From: Enterobacter asburiae
GTDB lineage: Bacteria > Pseudomonadota > Gammaproteobacteria > Enterobacterales > Enterobacteriaceae
Assembly (NCBI RefSeq): GCF_024599655.1
Contig: NZ_CP102247.1
Span: 3,286,001 to 3,350,000 of the forward strand
Direction: 5' to 3'
DNA length: 64,000 nucleotides
Shown: piece after piece, positions 9,871 to 17,571 of the stretch
How positions within the stretch are numbered: position 1 is the first letter of the stretch
Layout of the letters: every line of letters begins with the position of its first letter
Notes under the pieces: generated by a model
Database searches by the model: none
What the model saw: only the letters and a program-made list of their open reading frames with translations
Told to the model about the DNA's origin: nothing
Made by a program: the position numbers and the translations under genes

Positions 9871-10650
9871 TTATCCTTGCATCTGCGGCTTGTGCGCGGT
9901 GACGTGAATATAGCGGCCAAGGCTGATAAAAGGCTCCTGACGGCAATACCGCGTTTCTAATTCTGTTAAGGTGTCAAAACAGTCACGCTGTTTGTGTTTT
10001 TCACGCAGATAATCATGAAACACCCTGACGCCCGTCTTCCCGACGATCTGCCAACCAATCGCTTCCAGCCAGCCATAAACCTGCTGTGGATCGCGCGGAT
10101 AGTCCGGGGAAAGCGTGCGCTTTTTCTTTTTGGGCATCCCGACCTGAACATAGTCGAAGTTTCCTGCAACCATGTTGTGCATCAGGAAGCCGTTAGCATT
10201 GTAGAACATCAGCGACAGCGTGCCGCCCGGGCGTAACATCGACCACAGGGTTTGTAACACGCTTTGCGGATCGGCAACCCACTCCAGCACCGCATGAAAC
10301 AATATCAGATCAACCTGGGTTTCCAAATGCTGCGCGATGTCCTGAGCGGCGCATTGTATAAAATGCATGTTGTCGCTCACACCTTTCTCTTCTGCAGCAC
10401 GCGTCGCGCGGGCGACCATTTCAGCAGAAAGATCGCAAAGCGTGACGTGATGACCGCGCTCGGCCATTTTTATCGCCGTCTGCCCTTCACCGCCACCGGC
10501 GTCCAGCACGCGCAACGTTTGACCACCAAAGGTGGCCAGAATGGTGTCCAGATCCTGCCAGAGGATCGTCTGACGGAGCTGCCCTTTCGTAGTGCCATAA
10601 ATGTTGCGCGAAAACTTTTCCGCGATGTCATCAAAATTGCGATCCCGCAT
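9871..10650 (-). CDS. cmoM: tRNA 5-carboxymethoxyuridine methyltransferase CmoM (SmtA)
   Basis: A 259-residue class I SAM-dependent methyltransferase. The SAM-binding motif I is VLDAGGGEGQTA near residues 48-59. The start MRDRNFDDIAEKF was chosen because it aligns with E. coli CmoM; a TTG nine codons upstream would add a tail not found in the family. In E. coli, CmoM methylates the carboxymethoxy group of cmo5U to give mcmo5U at tRNA wobble position 34. It is the first gene of the muk operon, 3 bases before mukF, a pairing conserved in Enterobacteriaceae although no direct functional link is known. Confidence 0.93.
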   Translation of the reverse strand: MRDRNFDDIAEKFSRNIYGTTKGQLRQTILWQDLDTILATFGGQTLRVLDAGGGEGQTAIKMAERGHHVTLCDLSAEMVARATRAAEEKGVSDNMHFIQCAAQDIAQHLETQVDLILFHAVLEWVADPQSVLQTLWSMLRPGGTLSLMFYNANGFLMHNMVAGNFDYVQVGMPKKKKRTLSPDYPRDPQQVYGWLEAIGWQIVGKTGVRVFHDYLREKHKQRDCFDTLTELETRYCRQEPFISLGRYIHVTAHKPQMQG

Positions 10651-10774
10651 TGGGAGAGTTCCACTCGCTAACTGCAAAACCGCTATTTTGTCACACCCGC
10701 GCGGAGAATGAACCTCTCTGGTGTAATATCACGGGTAATCACCTGCTATATGGTCAAAAAAGGAACCAAAAAGG

Positions 10775-11554
10775 ATGCTTTTTACCCTTAAGAAATACAT
10801 TGGAGGGATGATGCTTCCCCTTCCGCTGCTGCTCATCATCATCGCGCTGGGGCTGGCGCTGGTGTGGTTCAGTCGCTTTCAGAAGAGTGGCAAAACGCTT
10901 ATCACGCTCGGCTGGTTTGTCCTGCTGCTGTTGAGCCTGCAGCCGGTCGCGGATGGTCTTTTACGCCCCATCGAAAACACGTACCCAACATGGCAGGGAA
11001 ATCAGAAAGTGGCGTACATCGTGGTGCTGGGCGGCGGATATACCTGGGATCCTGACTGGGCCCCCAGTTCAAACCTGATCAACAACAGTCTGCCACGGCT
11101 AAACGAAGGCATTCGCCTCTGGCTGGCGAATCCGGGATCAAAAATGATCTTCACCGGCGCGGCGGCCAAAACGAACCCGGTGAGTACGGCTGAAGCGGGC
11201 GCCAGAGTCGCGGAATCACTCGGCGTGCCGCGCTCCTCAATTATCACTCTGGACAGCCCAAAAGATACCGAAGAAGAGGCTGCCGCAGTGAAGCAGGCGA
11301 TTGGCGATGTCCCGTTCTTACTGGTGACCTCCGCCTCACACCTGCCGCGCGCAATGATTTTCTTTAAGAAACAAGGCCTGCACCCGCTTCCCGCACCGGC
11401 AAACCAGATGGCCATCGACGCGCCGCTCAACCCGTGGGAACGGGCGATCCCCTCCCCGGCGTGGCTGATGCATAGCGATCGCGTCGGTTATGAGACGCTC
11501 GGACGCCTCTGGCAGTGGCTGAAAGGATCGTCAGGCGAGCCAGGGCAGGAGTGA
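10775..11554 (+). CDS. elyC: Envelope biogenesis factor ElyC (YcbC, DUF218)
   Basis: A 259-residue inner-membrane protein. Two hydrophobic segments occupy residues 12-31 and 39-56. A DUF218 domain follows, beginning with VVLGGGYTWD near residue 84 and including TSASHLPRAM. In E. coli, ElyC is needed for efficient peptidoglycan synthesis at low temperature, acting around the undecaprenyl-phosphate lipid carrier; its chemistry is unsettled. It is transcribed divergently from cmoM and convergently to ycbJ, whose 3-prime end overlaps it by 24 bases. Confidence 0.95.
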   Translation: MLFTLKKYIGGMMLPLPLLLIIIALGLALVWFSRFQKSGKTLITLGWFVLLLLSLQPVADGLLRPIENTYPTWQGNQKVAYIVVLGGGYTWDPDWAPSSNLINNSLPRLNEGIRLWLANPGSKMIFTGAAAKTNPVSTAEAGARVAESLGVPRSSIITLDSPKDTEEEAAAVKQAIGDVPFLLVTSASHLPRAMIFFKKQGLHPLPAPANQMAIDAPLNPWERAIPSPAWLMHSDRVGYETLGRLWQWLKGSSGEPGQE

Positions 11555-12424
11555 TTTTGTTGCCAGATCGAAGTTTGCGCGATTAAAACGTCCGGTATTC
11601 ACCAGCTGCGCGACTTCGTCCCAGAGCAGATAAAGCCAGCGCCGCCAGAGAAACGCTTCTGCAACGGGCGCGCGTTGAAGGTAGTGCCACAGCAAACCTT
11701 CCGCCGCCCCGCTGTCGCTGAGCCTGAACAGCTCGTATTCGCGCGGAGCCCAGAGCATGATCCCCGGCCCCAGCATCGCGAGAAGCTGATCGCTGCGGGA
11801 GTCTTTGAGCATGCTGCGCAGGGTGAAATTACCGTGGATCAGCACGCAGTTGTCATTAAAACCGTCGAACAGCGCCGGCAGGCACTCGCGGGTGCGAAAC
11901 AGAATACGCTTATCCTGCATGGTCAAACCGGTATTGTTGAACTGGTTGAGCGTCCCCCACAGGACCTCAACCCGCTGGCGATACCACAGCGGCCACAGGT
12001 TTTCCTGAGTGCTGTCGACCGGACCGACAAGCCCGCGGCTATCCTGACGGTGCCAGGCCAGCAGCGCCTCGACAATCTGGTCTTTTAACTGCTCCCAGCG
12101 TTCCGGCGTGCGCGCGGGCGCTTCAACGGGCACCCCTCGCAAGCGCTCAATCAGCAGCACGTCCGGGCCGGGGTGTTCCTCGTGCGTCATTACGCCGTAC
12201 ACCGTCGGCATACGGACGGTTCCCTCCCGCGCCAGCATCGACATTTTCCATGCAAGCTGCCTGGCAACGCCCGGCGAGGTGAAACTTCTGGCCATCAGCG
12301 GCATAGGGTTGCCCTGACTGTCATACAACGACCAAAGCGCGGTATCGGCCTTTTCACTCACGCATTCGACCCGGCTTAATTTCTCACCCAGCAGATGGCT
12401 AAGTTCGGCACGCAGCTGTTCCAT
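11531..12424 (-). CDS. ycbJ: YcbJ, aminoglycoside-phosphotransferase-fold protein, probable pseudokinase
   Basis: A 297-residue cytosolic protein resembling E. coli YcbJ along its full length. The fold is that of APH/choline kinase-like enzymes: a nucleotide-pocket-like segment (VLLIERLRGVPVEAPA, residues 89-104) and the catalytic-loop position LIHGNFTLRSML. Active members have an aspartate after HG; here residues 197-199 read HGN, and the downstream metal-binding D-W-E-type motif is not evident. As I recall it, E. coli YcbJ shares this change, so loss of kinase activity looks ancestral. No function is known to me. It overlaps the elyC 3-prime end by 24 bases. Confidence 0.88.
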   Translation of the reverse strand: MEQLRAELSHLLGEKLSRVECVSEKADTALWSLYDSQGNPMPLMARSFTSPGVARQLAWKMSMLAREGTVRMPTVYGVMTHEEHPGPDVLLIERLRGVPVEAPARTPERWEQLKDQIVEALLAWHRQDSRGLVGPVDSTQENLWPLWYRQRVEVLWGTLNQFNNTGLTMQDKRILFRTRECLPALFDGFNDNCVLIHGNFTLRSMLKDSRSDQLLAMLGPGIMLWAPREYELFRLSDSGAAEGLLWHYLQRAPVAEAFLWRRWLYLLWDEVAQLVNTGRFNRANFDLATKSLLPWLA

Positions 12425-12565
12425 ATGAGATTACCCCCATTAAGACTACTGCTTTTATAATGAGCGTCCTGAAGGAAGATGTCACCCGGAAGAGATCAAT
12501 TAAGGAAAAGAAAGGGGAATTAGCGGGGAGAGGACATCCCCCCGTCAGGAGGGATGCAGGCGGTA

Positions 12566-13312
12566 TTAGCGCAGGTCGGCGCGGACGCGCTCAAGATCTT
12601 CCGGCGTATCAACGCCCGTTCCAGGCACTTCGCTGGCAACGGCAACGTGAATTTTTTCGCCATACCAGAGCACGCGAAGCTGCTCCAGCATTTCGATATG
12701 CTCCAGCGGACTCGGCGCCCAGGTAACATATCGACGAATAAAACCGGCCCGATAGCCGTAGATCCCAATATGACGCAGGAAGGTATCACCGATGGTCTCT
12801 TTAGAGAGCGCAAAGCGATCGCGATCCCAGGGGATCGTGGCGCGGGAGAAATAGAGCGCATAGCCTTCGGCATCCATGACCACCTTCACCGCATTCGGAT
12901 TGAATGCCTCTTCAGCGTGGTGAATGGGCACCGCGAGCGTCGCCATACCAACCTGACGCTGAGCCAGGTTTTCTGCCACCTGACGGATAATCACCGCCGG
13001 GATCATCGGCTCGTCACCCTGCACGTTAACGATGACCGTATCATCACTGAAACCACATTTCTCAACCACTTCCGCCAGACGCTCGGTGCCGGACTGGTGA
13101 TCGGCGCGGGTCATGCATACCTCACCGCCTGCCGCCTCAACCGCACGGGCGACGTCAGGATGATCGGTAGCAACAATCACGCGATCGGCACCGGATTCAC
13201 GCGCACGCTCAAGAACATGCACAATCATCGGCTTGCCGTTGATATCCACCAGAGGTTTACCCGGCAGGCGCGTTGAGGCATAGCGCGCAGGAATAATGAC
13301 AACAAAACTCAT
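12566..13312 (-). CDS. kdsB: 3-deoxy-manno-octulosonate cytidylyltransferase KdsB (CMP-Kdo synthetase)
   Basis: A 248-residue nucleotidyltransferase. The N-terminal signature IPARYASTRLPGKPL (residues 7-21) binds CTP, NVQGDEPMI carries the metal-binding aspartate, and GIYGYRAGFI lies in the Kdo site. It couples CTP with Kdo to form CMP-Kdo, the activated donor for lipopolysaccharide inner core. Its ATG overlaps the ycaR stop in an ATGA arrangement, so translation of the two is coupled. It is the last gene of the minus-strand envelope operon that includes lpxK and msbA. Confidence 0.97.
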   Translation of the reverse strand: MSFVVIIPARYASTRLPGKPLVDINGKPMIVHVLERARESGADRVIVATDHPDVARAVEAAGGEVCMTRADHQSGTERLAEVVEKCGFSDDTVIVNVQGDEPMIPAVIIRQVAENLAQRQVGMATLAVPIHHAEEAFNPNAVKVVMDAEGYALYFSRATIPWDRDRFALSKETIGDTFLRHIGIYGYRAGFIRRYVTWAPSPLEHIEMLEQLRVLWYGEKIHVAVASEVPGTGVDTPEDLERVRADLR

Positions 13313-13491
13313 GGTTTGCTCTCTTCTGCCACCAGGGAACGAGCTTCATTTTCCAGCAGTACCGGAATGCCATCGCGCAGCGGGAAAGCCAGGCTATCCA
13401 GCTTGCAGATCAGCTCCTGTTTGTCCTGGCTGTAGTAGAGTTTGCCGTTGCATACCGGGCAGGCAATAATTTCAAGTAAACGGTGATCCAT
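13309..13491 (-). CDS. ycaR: YcaR, Trm112/UPF0434 family small protein
   Basis: A 60-residue protein. The start MDHRLLEIIACPVC was chosen because it matches E. coli YcaR; it has a GGAGGAAC ribosome-binding site close upstream. The CPVC pair near residues 11-14 is the Trm112-like motif; a second metal-binding pair is incomplete (a lone cysteine in ELICKLD). Eukaryotic Trm112 proteins activate methyltransferases, but no such role is shown for YcaR. It overlaps kdsB by four bases and follows ycaQ by 45. Confidence 0.92.
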   Translation of the reverse strand: MDHRLLEIIACPVCNGKLYYSQDKQELICKLDSLAFPLRDGIPVLLENEARSLVAEESKP

Positions 13492-13536
13492 AGTTCCTCC
13501 GTATGGGTAATCGCTAAAGCTTAACACATTCCCTTT

Positions 13537-14766
13537 TCAGGGAGTGCCTGTTTCCCAGCCACTTCGACAGGTTGTAAACAGTCCGTCGGGTACCCGGCCC
13601 AGCGTCACGTCGCGGGCGCCCTGCCAGCGCGCGAATTCGCTAATGGCGGACGTTAACCCTTTTTCCAGTCTAGCCGTCACCCTGACGCCCTCTTCCAGAT
13701 AAAGCGCAATGATTTCAAGCGTGCCGGTCTTGCGGTGCATTTTGGCGTCCATGCGCCCGACCAGTTGCCCCTTATGCAGCAGCGGGAGAACAAAGTAACC
13801 ATACTGGCGCTTTGGGGCCGGGGTATAACATTCCAGCCGGTAGCTAAAATCGAACAGCTGCTCGGCGCGTTTTCTGTCCCAGACGACCGGGTCGAAAGGC
13901 GACAACACCGCACTGTGGGTTGCCTGAAGTTTCCCCTCCTGGGCCTGAGGCAGTAGCGGGAGGAGATCCGCATGCAGCCACATTTCGCCCAGCGTTTCCA
14001 CCGTGACGGGGATGACGCGCTGTTCGCGTTGCCATATGTCCAGCAGCGGTTTCAGCGCGGGCTGGCGAAGGCGATAATAATCTGCCAGCCATTGCGTGCG
14101 AAAAATCCCCAGGCTGCGGGCGCTGTTCTCCAGCATGAGGGCCTCGGCCGCCTCCTGGGTAAGCAGGTCACGCTCGTCGTCCCAGTGCGGCATCACGCGA
14201 TGCGTCAGGTCGTAGACGCGCTGAAAATTACGCCGCTCAATCACCATGACTTTGCCAGAGGTAAACAGCCCTTCGAGATGACGTTTATGCGGCTTCCACT
14301 CCCACCAGCCGCTGGTGCCTTTGCGCGGATGTTCAAAATCGGCGGAGCGGACGGGACCGTTATCCTGAATATGCGCGATTAGCTGCTCAATTTCGGCCGC
14401 ATGTTCCAGCATCCACGCCTGTCGGTATTTCCAGCCCATTTTTTCCGGGGCAAGCATACGGTGGCGAACCAGGGCAAAATCGCTGCGGGGCAGGAAGCAG
14501 GCTTCGTGCGCCCAGTACTCCATTAACTCCCCCTTGCTGAGCGCCTCATCCAGCCACTGCGAAGGATAATTTCCCAGGCGGCTAAACAGGACCAGGTAGG
14601 GGCTACGGGCCACAATGTTAATGGTGTCGATTTGAAGCAGCGACATGCGCTGGACGGTAGAGAGAATATCGGCAGGCTGCGCGCGGCGGCGGGGCTTTTT
14701 GAGCAGCCCCTGCGCGGCAAGATGTAAATGACGTGCGGCTGAAAGCGAGAGTTGCGGTAAAGACAT
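13537..14766 (-). CDS. ycaQ: DNA interstrand crosslink glycosylase YcaQ (AlkZ-like, HTH_42)
   Basis: A 409-residue protein of the AlkZ/HTH_42 family, which is built from tandem winged helices. The catalytic QxD-type motif is visible as Q45-I46-D47 in LLQIDTINIVARS. E. coli YcaQ excises alkylated bases and unhooks nitrogen-mustard interstrand crosslinks. The gene sits between lpxK (43 bases away) and ycaR (45 bases away) on the same strand, within an operon otherwise devoted to lipopolysaccharide, as in E. coli. Confidence 0.94.
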   Translation of the reverse strand: MSLPQLSLSAARHLHLAAQGLLKKPRRRAQPADILSTVQRMSLLQIDTINIVARSPYLVLFSRLGNYPSQWLDEALSKGELMEYWAHEACFLPRSDFALVRHRMLAPEKMGWKYRQAWMLEHAAEIEQLIAHIQDNGPVRSADFEHPRKGTSGWWEWKPHKRHLEGLFTSGKVMVIERRNFQRVYDLTHRVMPHWDDERDLLTQEAAEALMLENSARSLGIFRTQWLADYYRLRQPALKPLLDIWQREQRVIPVTVETLGEMWLHADLLPLLPQAQEGKLQATHSAVLSPFDPVVWDRKRAEQLFDFSYRLECYTPAPKRQYGYFVLPLLHKGQLVGRMDAKMHRKTGTLEIIALYLEEGVRVTARLEKGLTSAISEFARWQGARDVTLGRVPDGLFTTCRSGWETGTP

Positions 14767-14809
14767 GCGTTTTCCTGTCAGTCAAAGCGCACCAGAACCG
14801 CGTAAGCCT

Positions 14810-15787
14810 TTACTGCACCAACGCAATCAGTTCCTGGAGCAAGAGTTCCGGCTGCTCGCCGCTGAGTTCAGCGTCAACCGGCAGATACCACCAGTTATCT
14901 TTCGCAAAGGCACGGCATTTCACCGCATCTTTTTCGGTCATGATCAGCGACTGTCCGGGTATGGTCAAGGCATCAACCAGCCCTTCCACCAGCGCCTGAT
15001 GGTCGGCCAGCGGAACGCGTTTTTCAAGCCGGGCACCACACTGTTCCAGCGTCGCGAAGAAGCGCGGCGGATGGCCAATCCCCGCCATCGCCACCAGTGA
15101 AGGCAGCTCAGCAACCGACCGGCGTTCCCCCGTCATCAGGTTGACCGCCAGACCCGGCTGAAGGTGCATCGGGATTTCACCCGCGCGTGCCTCACCACCG
15201 TTCACAATCACCGCATCAACGGACTTAAGACGCGAAGCACGTTCACGCATGGGGCCAGCCGGCAGCCACCAGCCGTTACCGAAACGGCGAACGCCGTCGA
15301 TGACCACAATCTCTTTATCACGCGCCAGGGCGTAATGCTGCAGGCCATCGTCAGTGATAATGATTTGTACCATGTGTTCGGCAAGCAGTGCCTGAACGGC
15401 GTCGCTGCGCACCGGGGAGACCGCAACCGGTGCGCCGGTACGCTGGAAAATCAATACCGGTTCATCACCCGCTTCGGCGGTCGTGGTTTCCGCCGTCAGC
15501 AGCAGCGGATAACGCGCCGCTTTACCACCATATCCGCGCGATACCACCCCCGGGCGGATACCGCGTTTTTGCAATTGCTCCACCAGCCAGATCACCACCG
15601 GCGTTTTACCGTTGCCGCCCGCCGTAAGATTACCGACAACCACAACCGGAACCGGCGCGCGCCAGGCACGCTTCAGCCCCAGACGGTAAAGCAGACGGAT
15701 AGTGCCGCTCACCAGGCCGTATAGCCAGGAGAGCGGCAGAAGCAGCAGCCACAGCGGAGATTCACCGGACCAGATGCGTGCAATCAT
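14810..15787 (-). CDS. lpxK: Tetraacyldisaccharide 4'-kinase LpxK
   Basis: A 325-residue inner-membrane-associated kinase. The N-terminus has a hydrophobic segment (PLWLLLLPLSWLYGLVSGTI, residues 11-30). The P-loop variant GNLTAGGNGKTP spans residues 52-63. A second conserved stretch reads DDGLQHYALARD. LpxK phosphorylates the 4' position of disaccharide-1-phosphate to form lipid IVA, the sixth step of the Raetz pathway. Its ATG overlaps the msbA stop by four bases, linking lipid A completion to its flippase. Confidence 0.97.
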   Translation of the reverse strand: MIARIWSGESPLWLLLLPLSWLYGLVSGTIRLLYRLGLKRAWRAPVPVVVVGNLTAGGNGKTPVVIWLVEQLQKRGIRPGVVSRGYGGKAARYPLLLTAETTTAEAGDEPVLIFQRTGAPVAVSPVRSDAVQALLAEHMVQIIITDDGLQHYALARDKEIVVIDGVRRFGNGWWLPAGPMRERASRLKSVDAVIVNGGEARAGEIPMHLQPGLAVNLMTGERRSVAELPSLVAMAGIGHPPRFFATLEQCGARLEKRVPLADHQALVEGLVDALTIPGQSLIMTEKDAVKCRAFAKDNWWYLPVDAELSGEQPELLLQELIALVQ

Positions 15788-17535
15788 TGTTGGCCAAACT
15801 GCATCTTATGAAGCTGAGCGTAAACGCCGCGGTGTTCCAGCAAATCGGCATGGCTTCCGCGTTCAACAATGACGCCATCCTCAACCACGACGATTTCATC
15901 AGCCTGCTCGATAGTCGACAGTCGGTGCGCAATCACCAGCGAGGTACGGTTCTTTTGCAGCTCATCCAGCGCAGACTGAATAGCGCGTTCAGATTCCGTA
16001 TCCAGCGCAGAGGTCGCTTCGTCGAGAATCAGGATCGGGCTATCGCGCAGCAGCGCGCGCGCAATCGCAATACGCTGGCGCTGGCCACCGGAGAGTAGCA
16101 CGCCGTTTTCACCAATGATGGTATCCAGACCGTTATCCATCTTATTGATAAAGTCCATTGCATAAGCCATACGCGCGGCGTTCTCAATCTGCTCGCGGCT
16201 GTACTCATCAGTGCGTGCGTAAGCGATGTTGTTGGCGACCGTATCGTTAAACAGGTGCACGTTCTGGGAAACCAGCGCCACCTGGTTACGCAGCGACTGC
16301 AGGGTATATTCCCGCAGGTCGTGACCATCTAACAGGATTTCACCTTCGTTAATGTCGTAGAAACGGGTCATCAGGCTGGCAATAGTCGATTTACCCGAAC
16401 CAGAACGGCCCACCAGCGCAACGGTTTTACCCGCCGGAATAGACAGGTTGATATTACGCAGGGCAGGCACTTCGCGGCCTGGATAGGTAAAGGTCACGTT
16501 GCGGAATTCAACGTCTCCGTTTGCACGCTCGATCACGCGCTTACCTTCATCTTTTTCCTGTTCGGAATCCAGAATGCTGAACAGCGTCTGACAGGCGGCC
16601 ATCCCGCGCTGGAACTGGGCGTTGACGTTCGTCAGTGATTTCAGTGGACGCATCAGTGCAATCATAGAGGAGAAGACCACGGTAATGGTACCCGCCGTCA
16701 GCGTCTCCATGACGCTCGGGAAGCTTGCCGCATACAGGACGAATGCCAGTGCCAGGGAGGCAATCAGCTGAATAATCGGATCAGAGATGGAAGAGGCCGA
16801 GACCATTTTCATCCCCTGAAGACGCATTTTGTTGCTGACTTTATCAAAGCGTTTGGTTTCGACGTCCTGACCGCCAAAAATCAGAACTTCTTTATGCCCT
16901 TTCAGCATCTGTTCCGCGCTGGTCGTCACCTGCCCCATCGTGTTCTGCATATTCTTACTGATATTGCGGAAGCGCTTTGAGACGACGCGGATAGCAATAG
17001 AAACTATCGGCGCCAGAACGATAAGGATGATCGACAGCTGCCAGCTGTAATAGAACATCATCGCGAACAGGCCGATGATTGACGCACCCTCACGCACAAC
17101 GGTGATCAGCGCGCTTGAGGACGAGGAGGCAACCTGCTCTGAGTCGTAGGTAATACGGGACAGCAGCGTCCCGGTAGACTGCTTGTCAAAGAACGAGACC
17201 GGCATGCCCATCATGTGGCTGAACAGGCGACGGCGCATGGTCATCACCACTTTCCCTGACACCCAGGAAATACAGTAGCTTGAGATATAGCTGGTGATGC
17301 CGCGTAAGATCATCAGTCCGATAACCACCAGAGGCATCCATAGCAACACTGAGCGATCCGTTTTACCAAAACCGTCGTCCAGTAACGGTTTGAGAAGCGA
17401 TAGCATAAAAGTATCGCTGGCTGCGTTGAGGATTAACGCTACTCCCGCCACGATCAGGCCTGTTTTAAAGGGCGCAATCATCGGCCAGAGTCGGCGGAAG
17501 GTTTGCCACGTGGAGAGATCTTTGTCGTTATGCAT
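15784..17535 (-). CDS. msbA: Lipid A export ATP-binding/permease protein MsbA
   Basis: A 583-residue ABC half-transporter (E. coli 582). Six transmembrane segments fill roughly residues 20-310. The nucleotide-binding domain has Walker A GRSGSGKST, the signature LLSGGQRQRIAIARAL and Walker B ILILDEATSALD. The homodimer flips core-lipid A across the inner membrane and is essential. It overlaps lpxK by four bases and follows comEC by 36, all on the minus strand. Confidence 0.98.
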   Translation of the reverse strand: MHNDKDLSTWQTFRRLWPMIAPFKTGLIVAGVALILNAASDTFMLSLLKPLLDDGFGKTDRSVLLWMPLVVIGLMILRGITSYISSYCISWVSGKVVMTMRRRLFSHMMGMPVSFFDKQSTGTLLSRITYDSEQVASSSSSALITVVREGASIIGLFAMMFYYSWQLSIILIVLAPIVSIAIRVVSKRFRNISKNMQNTMGQVTTSAEQMLKGHKEVLIFGGQDVETKRFDKVSNKMRLQGMKMVSASSISDPIIQLIASLALAFVLYAASFPSVMETLTAGTITVVFSSMIALMRPLKSLTNVNAQFQRGMAACQTLFSILDSEQEKDEGKRVIERANGDVEFRNVTFTYPGREVPALRNINLSIPAGKTVALVGRSGSGKSTIASLMTRFYDINEGEILLDGHDLREYTLQSLRNQVALVSQNVHLFNDTVANNIAYARTDEYSREQIENAARMAYAMDFINKMDNGLDTIIGENGVLLSGGQRQRIAIARALLRDSPILILDEATSALDTESERAIQSALDELQKNRTSLVIAHRLSTIEQADEIVVVEDGVIVERGSHADLLEHRGVYAQLHKMQFGQQ

Positions 17536-17571
17536 TCAAAAAACCAGCATTCGTTGAAATAGCCGCATATT

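Noticed and set aside
12534..12556. Hairpin past kdsB considered as a terminator
   Set aside because: The stem is imperfect and no T run follows on the minus strand.
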